From Ziziphus jujuba (taxonomy: Eukaryota > Streptophyta > Magnoliopsida > Rosales > Rhamnaceae), in NCBI RefSeq assembly GCF_031755915.1, contig NC_083387.1:18869001-18933000 (forward strand): a stretch of DNA of 64,000 nucleotides, written 5' to 3'. Positions 44,645 through 55,878 of the stretch are shown here, piece by piece. The first letter of the stretch is position 1; each line of letters begins with the position of its first letter. The position numbers were made by a program, and so were the translations under genes. The notes below the pieces were generated by a model that saw only the letters and a program-made list of their open reading frames with translations, had not been told where the DNA came from and ran no database searches.

Positions 44645-45772
44645 TAAATTTTGTTCAGGTTTGATCTATCTTTATTTGCTTTATTTGTTTTTGTGTTATT
44701 CTGCAATTTTAGCATTAGGTTAAGGTTGCTTCCATCCCATACACGTTCTGCATTTTAAAAGAAAAAAAAAATTTCATTCCTAGTTGAATTAGGATTTTCT
44801 AGTTTTACCGTATTTTTGTTTTCTAGTTTGTTGGTTGTTTTTCATCATTGTTCTTGTTGATTTTGGTTTTTGTTGATTTTTATTTGCTGTTTTAGTCATA
44901 AATATTTGCATTCATATATTAAAAAAAAAAAAAAAAGAGTTTTGGCAACACTTAAAAAAAAAAAAAAAAACGCACATTTGTGTTTATTTGGAGGTCATGG
45001 GTTTGGTGTTTGTTTTGGAGTTGGAATTGCAATTTTGGTAATTATTCTTGCTACTGCAGTTGTTTATGTTCTGTGAGTGAAAAAAAAAGAAAAAAAGAAG
45101 AGGTAAAGCCGAATATAAAAAATATATATATATATATTTCAGTTTGTTGGAGTTTGATTTGTTTGCTAGAAATTTGTTGGAGCTGCTGGTTTTTTGATTA
45201 TTTATTCAATATTTGAGTTGCTGGGGAATTATCTTTGCTGCTGGATACTTGAGTTTGAGTGTTAAATTATTTGGATTAAAATTAGTTAAAGGATTTGATA
45301 CAAAACTTGAATTACAAGAACAACAACCAACACTTTTCTATATTTTTGTTCTCTTTGATTCTTGTTCGTATTTGAACTTCCTTTTCTAGAATTTGATTCT
45401 CGAACTCATAATATATTACCATCTGGTCCAGTTCTTCAAAATCCCAAAGTTTTCTCATTAATTTGCTTTTTTTGTCTAGAAAAACCGAAAATAGGTATTT
45501 TAATTCCGTTCGGTATTTGTTTATTTTTGCTTACTGTTTTGTTGATAAGTTTAATTAAAACATACTGGTGATCTAATTGCTGTTTTGTTGGTGTTTTAAT
45601 TAGAACTTTGAGATAATTCATTGAGTGGAAAAAGGCAATAGTGTGTGAGCTTAAAAGAGGGTAAAAGCCGAAACTAGTGTGCAAAAATGAGTGTCGAGAT
45701 CTTGTTTGAGTGAAACATGTGAGGGAGTGAATATTGTGAGGATTTATTTTATTTTTGTAGTATTTTACTACC
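44645..45772 (+). other. Element H leader
   Basis: About 1.13 kb. The first 280 bp is nearly identical to 47775-48056. Poly-A tracts at 44921-44936, 44954-44970 and 45079-45097. The small open frames here have no family support. Confidence 0.8.
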
Positions 45773-46823
45773 ATGGCAGATTCTAGAATAAGAAGAGGAG
45801 ATCCACCCTTGAGAATTAATGAAGAAGAGTCTGAAGGATTTCATGGTGATCCACGAGCTACCGGGAGTGGTGAGCAAACAGAATTGAAAGCTGTTTTGGA
45901 ACAATTACAGCGGGTGAGTGCTCAGTTGAGCACATGAATCAAAGGATAGGAAGGCTAGAAGTTTCCCAAGGAATGCCGAACACAAGAAATAGGCAAGAAT
46001 TCCATGGAGGACGAGGAGGTCGGGAGAGACCGAGAGAGCCATTCGGTGGAGACTTTGAGGAAGGTATGGACGAAACTTTTGCTGTCCAAGATAGAGCTGG
46101 CCGTGGAAGATATAGGAGGGAAGATACAGATGATGATTTGGGAAATATCAAGTTTAACATCCCACCTTTTATGGGTAAAAGTGATCCCGAAGCTTATTTG
46201 GAGTGGGAAGAAAAAATGGAGATGATTTTTTACTACCACAACTATTCGGAAGGTAAGAAGGTGAAGTTGGCAGCAATGGAGTTTGGCCATTATGCACTCC
46301 AATGGTGGACAAATGAGCAAAGCACCCGAAGGAGAGTTGGTGATGACTTGATTACAACATGGAGACAAATGAAAGGAGCCATGAGAAAGCGGTTTGTGCC
46401 AGCACATTACCATAGGTTGCTGCATCAAAGGCTTCAACCTTTGTCTCAAGGAAGTAGGACCGTGGAGGATTATTACAAAGAGATGGAGATGCTTATGATG
46501 AGGCTGAATATGAATGAGGATAGGGAGGCAACAATGGCGAGATTTCTTGGTGGTTTGAACCGTGACATTGCCAACAAACTTGAATTACAACAATACTTGG
46601 AATTGGAGGAGATGTTTCATGTAGCAATTAAGCTTGAGAACCAATTCAAGAGGAGGGGTGTTAGCACACGGTTTGGAGGAGTTTCTAGCAATGGAAGGAC
46701 AAGTTCAAGTGGCTGGGAAAACAATTCCACCTATGAAAGCAAGTTGAAGCCGAAACTTGGTGAAGAAGCTACCAACCGGCCGACGAAAGAATTTAAAATC
46801 GAATCTGTCCAAGCCATTAAACT
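45773..46823 (+). pseudogene. gag: Element H gag, frameshifted and C-terminally truncated
   Basis: ATG at 45773 (MADSRIRRGDPPLRINEEE) runs to about 45920, where one base is missing relative to D and the frame ends. From 45934 the gag frame is open again through the Arg/Gly-rich box, the core (SDPEAYLEWEEKMEMIFYYHN, FGHYALQWWTNEQSTRRR) and [14 protein letters not shown]. At about 46820 the frame crosses into LTR sequence and ends at 47019. There is no zinc knuckle. The junction gag-pol spacer here has no extra A, which shows that D's shift is a mutation. Confidence 0.88.
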
Positions 46824-47760
46824 AGGAGGGCATCCATACGTCGGAGCACATCCACACCTCGGGGAGCATTTTTACCTCGGACAACATCAGTCCATCCATG
46901 TCTCGGACAACACTAGTGTCATCCATTTCTCGGACAACACCAGTTCCTTTGGACATCAACAGCACATTTATACCTCGAACAACATTCCACCTCGGCTATC
47001 AACTATATCGAACATCTGATCTCGGACTTCGGACATCGGATGTAACTTAGCTCGGCCAGACACAACTTAGCTCGGATAGACATCAGTTAGCTCGGCCAGA
47101 CACAAGTTAGCTCGAACAGACATCAGTTAGCTCGGATAGGCCATAAGTTAGCTAGGACATCAGACAGACGTAAGTTAGCTTGGTTGAAGACATAATTCAG
47201 CCTAGATGTCAAAGTCAACTTGTTACCTAATTTGCGATTGACTTTATTTCTTTTTAGGTTTTTATTTATTTATTGTCTGGACAAATAACTTTAGGAAGGT
47301 TTTTATTTTATTGTAAATTAATTAATTCCTAATTTAATATAAAGGAATTAATTAATCAAACTTAGATTAGGAAAGGATGTATAGTTGCGGCCAACTAGGT
47401 TTCTTTATGTGTGTGACCGGTTTTTCCTAGGGTTTTTAGGGTTTATTTTGTTTCTTTCAAAGCCTATTTAAAGGCTTATTTTTCAATAAGAATACAACTT
47501 TGATTTGATTAAGAAAATACTTGTGAGATTAATTATCTCTTTGTTCTTTGAGAACACCTAAAACACTATTAGAGAATTGGTTGTTTTAGCTTGGCTTATC
47601 AATAGGTTTACCATCCCCTATTGTGGCGTCTACATTATACCAAGATTTCTAACCACAGGTTGATTAGGGGTTGAGGTCCATTCCATTAGAAGTTGAACTT
47701 AATTGAGATCCGGGCTAATATAATAAGGGTTTAGGAGCAGAGCGTCCTAGGTTCGTATCA
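46824..47760 (+). repeat. Second H-type LTR, first 90 bp missing
   Basis: About 937 bp, closely similar to 43718-44630 with a few substitutions and one more minisatellite unit, ending GGTTCGTATCA. It is followed by a PBS (47763-47774), so it sits where a 5' LTR would, although it also closes H. Confidence 0.85.
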
Positions 47761-48056
47761 TTTGGTATCAGAGCTAAATTTTGTTCAGGTTTGATCTATC
47801 TTTATTTGCTTTATTTGTTTTTGTGTTATTCTGCAATTTTAGCATTAGGTTAAGGTTGCTTCCATCCCATACACGTTCTGCATTTTAAAAGAAAAAAAAA
47901 TTTTCATTCCTAGTTGAATTAGGATTTTCTAGTTTTACCATATTTTTGTTTTCTAGTTTGTTGGTTGTTTTTCATCATTGTTCTTGTTGATTTTGGTTTT
48001 TGTTGATTTTTATTTGCTGTTTTAGTCATAAATATTTGCATTCATATATTAAAATA
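47761..48056 (+). other. Duplicated PBS and partial leader
   Basis: Nearly identical to 44631-44925. It breaks off in an A-rich tract ('ttcatatattaaaa') and joins an A-rich part of the pol linker ('agaggaaaaatagaaa'). The switch inside A-runs suggests template switching or microhomology-driven joining. Confidence 0.8.
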
Positions 48057-48541
48057 GAGGAAAAATAGAAATTTTTATCATAGTTTTGGTGATGTTAATA
48101 AAGTAATTATGAATAAGAAATCATTGCTGGTCATGAATATTAAAGATACTTATTTAAAGATGTTTTTGTTGCATAGAATTTTATCTGTATTATTGAAAGC
48201 TTTACTTAGTGGAAATTTGAAAATTTGGGAGAGATTATTTGCTAAAATTAAAAGTGTGATGAACTTGTATTTCTAGTATTTCTTATGATAGTGTTTGACC
48301 CAGGAGATTGTTTTTGGTTTCAACCAAGGAAGAAGAGGTTCCCCGAACAAAAAAAGTCCAAGCGTATGCCGCATGCGGACGGATTTTTTCAAGTTTTAGA
48401 GCGGATTAACGAGAATACCTACAAACTTAATTTAATAGGTGAGTACAGTGCTAGTGCTGCATTTAATGTTTCTGATTTAACTCCTTTTGCTGCAGGTGAT
48501 GATGTTGATTTGAGGACAAATCCTTTTCAAGAGGAGGGGAA
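48057..48541 (+). pseudogene. pol: Element F scrambled mini-pol, same design as in E
   Basis: Linker codons (the FGDVNKVIMNKKSLLVMNIKDTYL region) lead into an integrase piece (HRILSVLLKALLSGNLKIWE, about 48172-48231), an RT piece (RLFAKIKSVMNLYF, about 48232-48275) and the integrase C-terminus (48285-48541, [28 protein letters not shown]). Joints and order equal those in E 39310-39736; the RT piece has extra decay and a stop (TAG at 48274). The last 86 codons remain open and run into the 3' LTR. Confidence 0.88.
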
Positions 48542-49671
48542 TGATGTGATTTTGCCCAAGCCCACTCAACCGATGACCCGCTGAGGTGCTAATCCGACAC
48601 GGATGAAGACTAGGCCAATCACAAGAGCTCAAATTAAGAGATTTAAGGACAACCTGGGAGCATTTATATAGGGGGGTAATCAATCTCAACAGAGCTTGTC
48701 CATACTTGAAGATACAAAGCCTATTCTAAGCATTCAAATGGTGGAAGCCGATACGAACCCGGGTAGCAGTTTTGGTACAAATATGCACAACGGGCAGCAT
48801 GAAATGGTTCCAAATATTTATGGATTCAATACATATGTCTAAGAGGATATGGAATCAAGTCAAGCCAGCTTCAAAGGCATTCAAAAAGGGGTTGTACGGA
48901 CAGCTTCAAATTTGGCCTGTTTTTTATTGTATTTTGTGCTGGCTTACTGTATTTTGCTGAGTTGGCTTTTTCTTCCTCTTCCAAGCATGGGAAACGTGTG
49001 GGACTTCATATTCAGCTTATTTGGCATCCTAAAAAGCATATTGAAGCTGATTTGGAGCTCAATTTGGTCAAAGATTGGTCAAAGTCAACTTAGTCAAAAA
49101 GCTAGTATTATAGTTTCTTAATTTGATTCTACTTTTTGTTTTAGGAAATTACCATTACTTTTTAGTTTTTATTTATTTATTTTCTGGAACAATAAGTTTA
49201 GGAAATTTATTATTTTATTATTTTCATTGTAAATTAATTAATTCCTAATTCAAAATAAAGGAATTAATTAATCCAAATTAGAATATGAAAAGAGTGAGAA
49301 TTTCGGCCACCATAGGAAACTACTTTGTATGGCCGGTTTTCCCTTTGTTTTTAGGGTTTTATTTCATGGCTTTGTAGCCTATTTAAAGGCTTGTTTTTCA
49401 ATAAGAAGGAAGCTTGAATTTTATACAGAAAATTATTTGTGAGATTGAATTCTCTTTGTTCTTTTGAACACCTAAAACGCCATTAGTGAATGAGTGTTTT
49501 AGTTTGACTTATCAATAGGCCTTCCATCACTTATTGTGGTGTCTTCATTATATACCAAGGTTTCTAATCACAGGTTGGTTAGGGGTTAAGGTGATCATTA
49601 GAACTTGAACATAATTAGATTCGGGCTAATATAATACGGGTTTAGGAGCAGATCGTCCTAGGTTCGTATCA
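48542..49671 (+). repeat. Element F 3' LTR
   Basis: 1130 bp, from TGATGTGATTTTGCCC to GGTTCGTATCA, preceded by the purine tract AAGAGGAGGGGAA (48529-48541) and followed by GCAAC. Confidence 0.92.
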
Positions 49672-49676
49672 GCAAC

Positions 49677-50101
49677 CTTCGGATAAGTTGTACTAATATT
49701 ATTATCATTATTATTATTGTTATTATTGTTTAATTACCCTTCTATCTACATTTATGCATTTGGTGCGTTCATAAAGTTGTATAGAAATATAGGACTGTAC
49801 TAAGTGGGTGGTATAGGTGGACATGAGTTCTAAATGTATTTGTTTTCACTAATTTATTTTCAGCACTTATATTCTTATTATTTTATTACTAAAGTGCTGC
49901 ACTTTGTGGAAAACCTTGTAATAAGGTGGGAGGAATAAGATGATATGATAGTGGAGTGTTTTCTATGCAGGGAATATTTTTGGCATGCTCAACCCTTAGG
50001 AGAAATGTTGCTGGATTTTTCATAAGATGGTCCAATAGAATTTTCCCTACGATCAGAGGTTATCTAGGGTTCATATGAGGGATTCTAGATGGATCCCGAT
50101 A
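49677..50101 (+). repeat. X 3' LTR, part 3
   Basis: The final 425 bp of the right LTR, homologous to 31800-32179, including 'tttatgcatttggtg.gttcataaag' and 'ctgcacttt.tggaaa'. About 85 bp near 49990-50075 is missing from the left LTR. It ends ..CCCGATA, followed by ATAAG. Confidence 0.8.
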
Positions 50102-50119
50102 ATAAGGTGGGAAACAAAC

Positions 50120-51152
50120 TGATACGAACCTAGGATGACCTGCGCCTAAACTCGTATTATATTAGTTCGAATCTAATTATGTTCAACTTCTAATAGTCAA
50201 CTTGACCTCTAACCAACTCATGATTAGAAACCTTGGTATATAATGAAGATGCCACAATAGGTGATGGAAGGCCTATTGATAAGTCAGACTAAAACACTCA
50301 TTCACAAATGGTGTTTTAGGTGTTCAAAGAGAACAAAGAGAATTCAATCTCACAAATAATTTTTTGTATGAATAAAGTACTGAATATTATTGATAGACCA
50401 AGCCCTTAAATAGGCTAACAAGTTACAAAATAAAACCCTAATTAACTAGGTAAAACCGGCCACCAAAAGAAAAGGAAACAAATTGTCCAAATTTTACACT
50501 AATTTCCTAAACTAATTGTATTAATTAATTCCTTTATTTTGAATAATGAATTAATTAATTTACAATGAAAAATAATAAATTATTAACTTTCCTAAGTTGA
50601 TTTTTCCAACCAATAAATAAATAAAAACAAAACAAAAAGTCAAACGCAAATTAGGTAACAAGTTGACTAGTTTGACAACTAAACTGACTTATGTCTGATG
50701 TTCGAGCTAACTTATTTATGATGTCCGAGCTAACTTATGTCTGCCTGATGTCCGAGCTAACTTATGTCTAATGTTTGAGCTAACTTATGTCTGATGTCCG
50801 AAGTCCAAAGTCCGATATCTGATGTATGGGTGTCCGATGTAAATGTCCGAAGTCCAAAGTCCGATGACACATGTCCGATGTATGGGTGTCTGATGTAAAA
50901 TGTCCGATGTATGATGTGTGGTGATAGCGACCAGGGTCCATATCAACCTCCACCACTTGGATGCTTAAAAGAGGCCTAGTATCTTCGGGTATGGACAAGC
51001 CCTTTTAAGATTGAATTACTCCCTGGATAAAGGCAGCAAGGTTGTCGTTAAACCTCTTAGCTTGAGCCATAGTGGTCGGCGCTGCCTTCATCCGTATCGG
51101 ATCAATACCCCAGTAGGTTATCGGTTGTGCGAGCTTCGGTGAATTCGCACCA
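50120..51152 (-). repeat. Element G 3' LTR (left copy)
   Basis: 1033 bp in plus view, from TGATACGAACCTAGG to GAATTCGCACCA. The minisatellite complement (CATAAGTTAGCTCGGAC type) lies at 50690-50930. The purine-tract complement TTCCCCTCCTTTTGA follows (51153-51167). Confidence 0.92.
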
Positions 51153-52440
51153 TTCCCCTCCTTTTGAAAAGAATTTTCCCTCAAATCAAAGTCACCACCT
51201 GCAGCAAAAGGAGACAAATCAGCAATATTGAATGTAGCACTAACATTATACTCACCCAGCAAATCAAGTTTGTAAGCATTGTCATTTATCCGCTCCAAAA
51301 CTTGAAAAGGTCTATCTCCTCTCAGCATCAATTTTGATTTCCGCTATTCGGGAAACTTCTCCTTTCTTAGGTGCAACCAAACCCAATCTCCAGGTTCAAA
51401 TACAACTTGTTTTCGGCTTTGATTAGCATTCCTTTCATATTGCTCGGTCCTCCTCTCAATATTTGCCTTAGTCTTTTCATGAATCTGCTTCACAAAATCG
51501 TCTTTTTGTTTCCCATCTAGATTAGCACCTTCATTTAAAGGTAAAGGTGTTAGATCTAATGAAGTCAAATGATTAAACCTATAAACAATTTCAAAAGGAG
51601 TAAATTTAGTTGTTGAATGCAAAGATCTATTATAAGCAAATTCAACATGTGGCAAACAATCCTCTCAAGTTCTCAAATTTCGATTAATTAATGCTCTCAA
51701 CAATGCAGACAAAGTTCTATTCACTACTTCGGTTTGTCCATTAATTTATGGATGACAAATAGTTGAAAATAAAAGCTTAGTACCTAACTTAGCCCATAAA
51801 ATTTTTCAAAAATAACTTAAGAACTTAGCATCCCTATCCGAAACAATAATCCTAGGCATTCCATGTAACCTCACAATTTCTTTGAAAAATAAATTAGCAA
51901 CATTAGATGCATCATCAGTTTTATTACATGTAATAAAATGTGCCATCTTAGAAAATCTATCCACAACAACAAAAATTGAATCCTTACCTATCCTTGACCT
52001 AGGCAAACCATGAATAAAATCCATAGACAAATCTACCTAAGGACGTGAAGGAATCGGCAAAGGTTGGTACAATCTGTGCGGCTTCAATGTGGCCTTAGTC
52101 TTTTGGAATTTCAAGAACCTTTATATATTTTCTCAACATCTCTCTTCATGTTAGGCCAATAAAAATGTTCTAACAGTAAGGATAAAGTTTTAAAAACACC
52201 AAAATGTCCCATTAAACCACCCCCATGACCTTCCCAAACCAACAATTCCCTAATGCTACAATTAGGCACACAAAGTTTGTTTTCCTTAAATAAATACCCC
52301 TCAAATATGTAAAATTTATTGAATCCATGTTTCAAACAGGTTCTAAATATTTCTCCAAAGTCACTATCATGCTCATAAAGTTCCGTTAATTGTTTAAAAC
52401 CAAGCAATCTAGCATCTAAGGTAGAAAAAAGAACATACCT
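51153..52440 (-). pseudogene. pol: Element G integrase remnant
   Basis: Minus frames: 52111-52494 (zinc domain, [21 protein letters not shown]), 51806-52030 (core with MSMDF and VSDRDAKF, so the first two catalytic Asp are kept), 51344-51655 ([13 protein letters not shown]) and 51005-51331 (C-terminal domain running into the LTR with the TTMAQAKRF box). Stops and shifts lie at about 52110, 51800 and 51660. Confidence 0.9.
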
Positions 52441-53700
52441 TCGGGATAATGCATCGGCAACCACATTTTCCTTACCTTGTTTGTAGCGGATCACATATGG
52501 AAAGATCTCAATAAATTCAATCCACTTGGCATGCCTTCAGTTGAGCTTTCCTTGGACTTTAATGTGCTTCAAAGATTCAAGATCCGTATGAATCACAAAT
52601 TCTTTTGGCATGAGATAATGTCTTCACATTTCCAAAGCCCTCACCAAAGCATACATCTCCTTATCATATGTCGGGTAGTTTAGTACAACTCCATTTAATT
52701 TATCACTAAAGTAGACTATGGGTCTTCCTTGTTCCATTAATACAGCTCCAATACCTACAACCAAAGCTTCACATTCAATTTTAAAAGTCTTAGAAAAATT
52801 TGGCAAAACTAATAAAGGTGCATTACATAATTTTTCTTGTACTTCCCTCCATTTAAAGCCAACATTCTTCTTTACAACTTCATTCAAAGGTGCTAAGACA
52901 GTGCTAAATTCCTTAACAAATCTTCGATAAAAACTTGCCAAACCATGAAAGCTCCTCACTTTAGTGATAGAGGTTGGTGTCGGCCAATCCTTGATTGCTT
53001 GAACTTTAGATTGATCAACTTTGATTCCTACAACACTTACTACAAATCCAGAAAACAAGCTCATCTTTGCAAAAATCACACTTTTTCATGTTAGCAAACA
53101 ACCTTTCTTTCCTAAGGATATCTAAAACTTGCCTAAGATGGTCTACATGTTAATCTAAGTTTTGGCTATACAATAAAATGTCATCAAAGTACACAATCAC
53201 AAATTTACCGATAAATGAATGCATAACATGATTCATAAGCCTCATGAAAGTACTTGGTGCATTAGTTAAACCAAAAGGCATGACTAACCATTCATACAGC
53301 CCATATTTAGTCTTAAATGCGGTCTTCCATTCATCACCTTCTTTCATCCTAATTTGATGGTATCCACTCCTAAGATCAATTTTAGTGAACATGCAAGCAA
53401 CATGCAATTCATCAAGCATATCATCTAATCTAGGAATTGGATGTCTATATTTAATGGTGATATTATTTATAGCCCTACAATCAACAAACATTCTCAAAGA
53501 ACCATCTCAAAGGCTGCCATACCAACTTTTATCAATTAACTCACTTACCTGTTTTTGTAGCTCCTTTGTTTCTTCGGGATTGCTTCTATATGCAGGTCTA
53601 TTTGGTATGGCAGCCTTTGGAACAGAGTCAATTTGATATTCAATCCCTCTAATTAGTGGTAATCCCTTTGGAATTTCATCTGGAAAGACATCTTCAAAAT
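52441..53700 (-). pseudogene. pol: Element G RT and RNase H remnant
   Basis: 53150-53497 holds the RT palm ([27 protein letters not shown]). 52624-53079 holds the connection and the RNase H start ([32 protein letters not shown]; the first RNase H Asp is Glu here). The RT N-terminus (53500-53650) is out of frame, and a short stretch around [10 protein letters not shown] is missing next to 53505. RNase H ends at [10 protein letters not shown] (about 52440). Confidence 0.9.
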
Positions 53701-54706
53701 CTTACAAAAGAGAAAAAATTGAACTTGGCAATTCAAGTTCTTCAAGGTTAGCTTGATCATTAAAATAATTATCTCTATAAATCATGACCAGCAATGGTTT
53801 CTTACTCAAAATAGCTTTATTTACATATCCAAAACTCAAATAAAATTTTTATTCTTTCTTTCTTTCTTTTCTTTCCCTCTCTCTCTCTCTCTTGGCCACC
53901 ACACAATTTCCCTCGCTCTCGGCTTTTCTCACACTCACGGGTTTCTCTCCCTTTCTCACATCACTTTCAGCTTTCTCTTGGTTGTTCCACTCAAGTTGGG
54001 TCTTAGAACACTTACCTGGTTGGTCTTGCATGGCTTGAACTCCTTGTATGGGTGTTGTTGCCATGGGGCCCATGCTAGCTCTCTCCTTGAGTTGTTCGGC
54101 CACCCTCCTTTGTTATATTTGTATTTGATCATTGTACACCTCTTTAGGAGTTAATGCCTCCAGCTTGACCTTCTTACCTTTAAATCTAAAAAAAATACTG
54201 TTCTCTCTACCATAATGAATAGCATCTCTATCACATTGCCAAGGTCTACCAAGTAAAATATGTCCCGCATACATTGGCACAATATCACACAAAACCGCAT
54301 CCACATATTTATCAATGCTGAATTTTACTTTGGCTTGTTTATTAACTTTCATCTCACCACTATCATTAAGCCATTGTAACCTATAAGGTTCTGGATATTT
54401 TATTGTTGTCAATCCTAATTTATCTACCACACGATTATTAATTACATTGGTGTAACTTCCACTATTAATAATCATGCTACAAATCTTACCTTGGATCTCA
54501 CATCGGGTGTGGAAGATATTCTCTTTTTGAATCTCATCCCCATCTTTATATGTAGCCACCACTCTCCTAGAAACCAAGCTTAATTCAGCATGGGAAGCAT
54601 TCAAAGTTTTGGCCTCACCTTCAAGCTCTTCCTCCTCCTCTTGCTCAGTTTCATCACCACTTTCCTTACTTTCCGATTCTAGCTCACCATTACCCTTTAA
54701 CACCAT
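53701..54706 (-). pseudogene. Element G protease and linker remnant
   Basis: The 197-codon frame 54113-54706 covers the acidic linker, [16 protein letters not shown] and most of protease. The active site reads IINSGS instead of IIDSGS, so the catalytic Asp is Asn. [10 protein letters not shown] and LEALTPKEVYND follow. A TAA at about 54110 and a frameshift precede the Lys/Glu-rich linker (53849-54103). That linker ends in a GA-rich run (53870-53895). Confidence 0.88.
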
Positions 54707-55878
54707 GATTCTTCTATTCGGGCATTGGCTAGAAATATGTCCTCATCCTTGGCACTTAAAACAAATATATTCCCTTATCTTGAAGGTTTAGGATCGGATT
54801 TTACCTTATTTTTATGTGCTTGGACAGATTTGACTTTAAGCTCCTTTCTTGGCTGATTGGTGCTTTCTTCTCCCACCTTTCGTTTTGGCTTACCTTCATA
54901 GGTTGGGTTGTTTCTCCAGCCACTTGGATTTGATATTCCACTATTGGAAACTCCTCCAAACTGTGAGCCTACACCCCTCCTCTTGAATTGATGCTTCAAT
55001 TTAATAGCCACATGCAACATCTCCTCCAATTCCACATATTGTTGCAATTCTAGTTTATTGGCTATCTCACGATTCAAACCACCAAGGAATCTTGCCATGG
55101 TTGCTTCTCTATCCTCATTCATGCTTAATCTCATCATAAGCATCTCCATCTCCTTGTAATAATCCTCCACGGACCTACTTCCTTGAGATAAAGATTGAAG
55201 CCTTTGATGCAGCAACCTATGATAATGCGATGGTATGAATCGCTTCCTCATGGCTCATTTCATTTGTTGCCATGTAATGATTAAGTCATCACCAACTCTC
55301 CTTCGGATGTTTTGCTCATTGGTCCACCATTGGAGTGCATAATGACCAAACTCCATTGGTGCCAACTTCACCTTCTTGGCCTCTTAATAATTATGACAAT
55401 TAAAAATCATCTCCATTCTCTCCTCCCATTCCAAATATGCTTCCGGATCACTTTTTCCCATGAAAGGTGGAATGTTTATCTTGATATTCCCTAGATCATC
55501 ATCTTCATTCCTTGCTGGTCTCCCATGGATTGGCCTTTCTTAAGGTTCAAAAATTTCATCAAACCCCTCATCCAAGTCATCTCCAAAGTTACTTCCCCCG
55601 AATTCCTCTCTTGGTCGCCCTTGGCCTCCTCGACCTCGACCTCGTCCTCCATGAGCATATAACCTTATATTCGGCACTCCTTGGGATATTTATAACATGT
55701 CTATCCTTTGATTTAAATGGTCAAATTGAGTACTCATCCACTGTAGTTGCTCCAAGATGGCCCTCATGTCTGTTTGCTCATCATTCCCCGAAGCTCGGGA
55801 ACCGCCATGGAATCCTACGGACTTTTCTTCATTAAATCTTAAAGGTGGATCTCCTCTTCTCACTCTTGAATCTGCCAT
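54707..55878 (-). pseudogene. gag: Element G gag remnant
   Basis: The start codon complement is at 55876-55878 (MADSRVRRGDPPLRFNEEKS); 62 codons later TAA ends it. The core is split: 54775-55251 (158 codons) holds MRKRFIPSHYHRLLHQRLQ to GWRNNPTYEGK, in another frame from the EWEE..MIF part (55380-55450). The zinc knuckle (about 54725-54765) keeps its Cys and His residues but has an internal stop. Confidence 0.88.

Larger units (their letters stand above)
43629..47760 (+). mobile_element. Element H: deletion derivative inside F
   Basis: 5' LTR (43629-44630), PBS, leader, gag to about codon 350, then a jump into an LTR that lacks its first 90 or so bases (about 46824-47760). That LTR is followed not by F gag but by another PBS and leader, so the right edge is not a simple insertion end and no target duplication is visible. 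The order LTR-leader-gag-LTR-leader points to recombination between two related copies rather than plain nesting. Confidence 0.72.
41091..49671 (+). mobile_element. Element F: composite Ty3/gypsy copy with scrambled pol, containing H
   Basis: 8581 bp, flanked by GCAAC (41086-41090 and 49672-49676). The outer LTRs (41091-42221 and 48542-49671) are of one subtype (TGATGTGATTCCGCCC..CCCGCTCAACC). Inside are PBS, leader and the gag start (43402-43628), then H (43629-47760), then a second copy of the H-type leader (47761-48056) joined to the scrambled mini-pol and purine tract of F. The first LTR base is C for T. I count about 19 differences in some 250 bp of the outer LTRs, so F is older than D. 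Confidence 0.88.
20150..50101 (+). mobile_element. Element X: giant-LTR Tekay/Del-like retrotransposon, host of D, E and F
   Basis: When D, E and F are removed, the remaining pieces read as LTR (20150-21124 + 29108-32179, about 4.05 kb), 223 bp internal (32180-32402) and LTR (32403-35316 + 40862-41090 + 49677-50101, about 3.57 kb). Both LTRs start TGTAAT; the first ends ..CTAACA, followed after three bases by TGGTATCAGAGC. A G-rich tract (CATGGGGTAGAT) precedes the second. The 'tttgagaatgaaatttttatg' type sequence before it resembles what I know from the pol 3' end of Tekay/Del chromoviruses, hence the assignment. No gag or pol remains. Flanks are ATAAA/ATAAG. The LTRs are clearly diverged with several indels, so X is old. 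Confidence 0.82.

Noticed and set aside
45934..47019. 361-codon open frame as a novel protein
   Set aside because: It is the H gag core that runs into LTR minisatellite sequence across a deletion joint; the C-terminal part is accidental.
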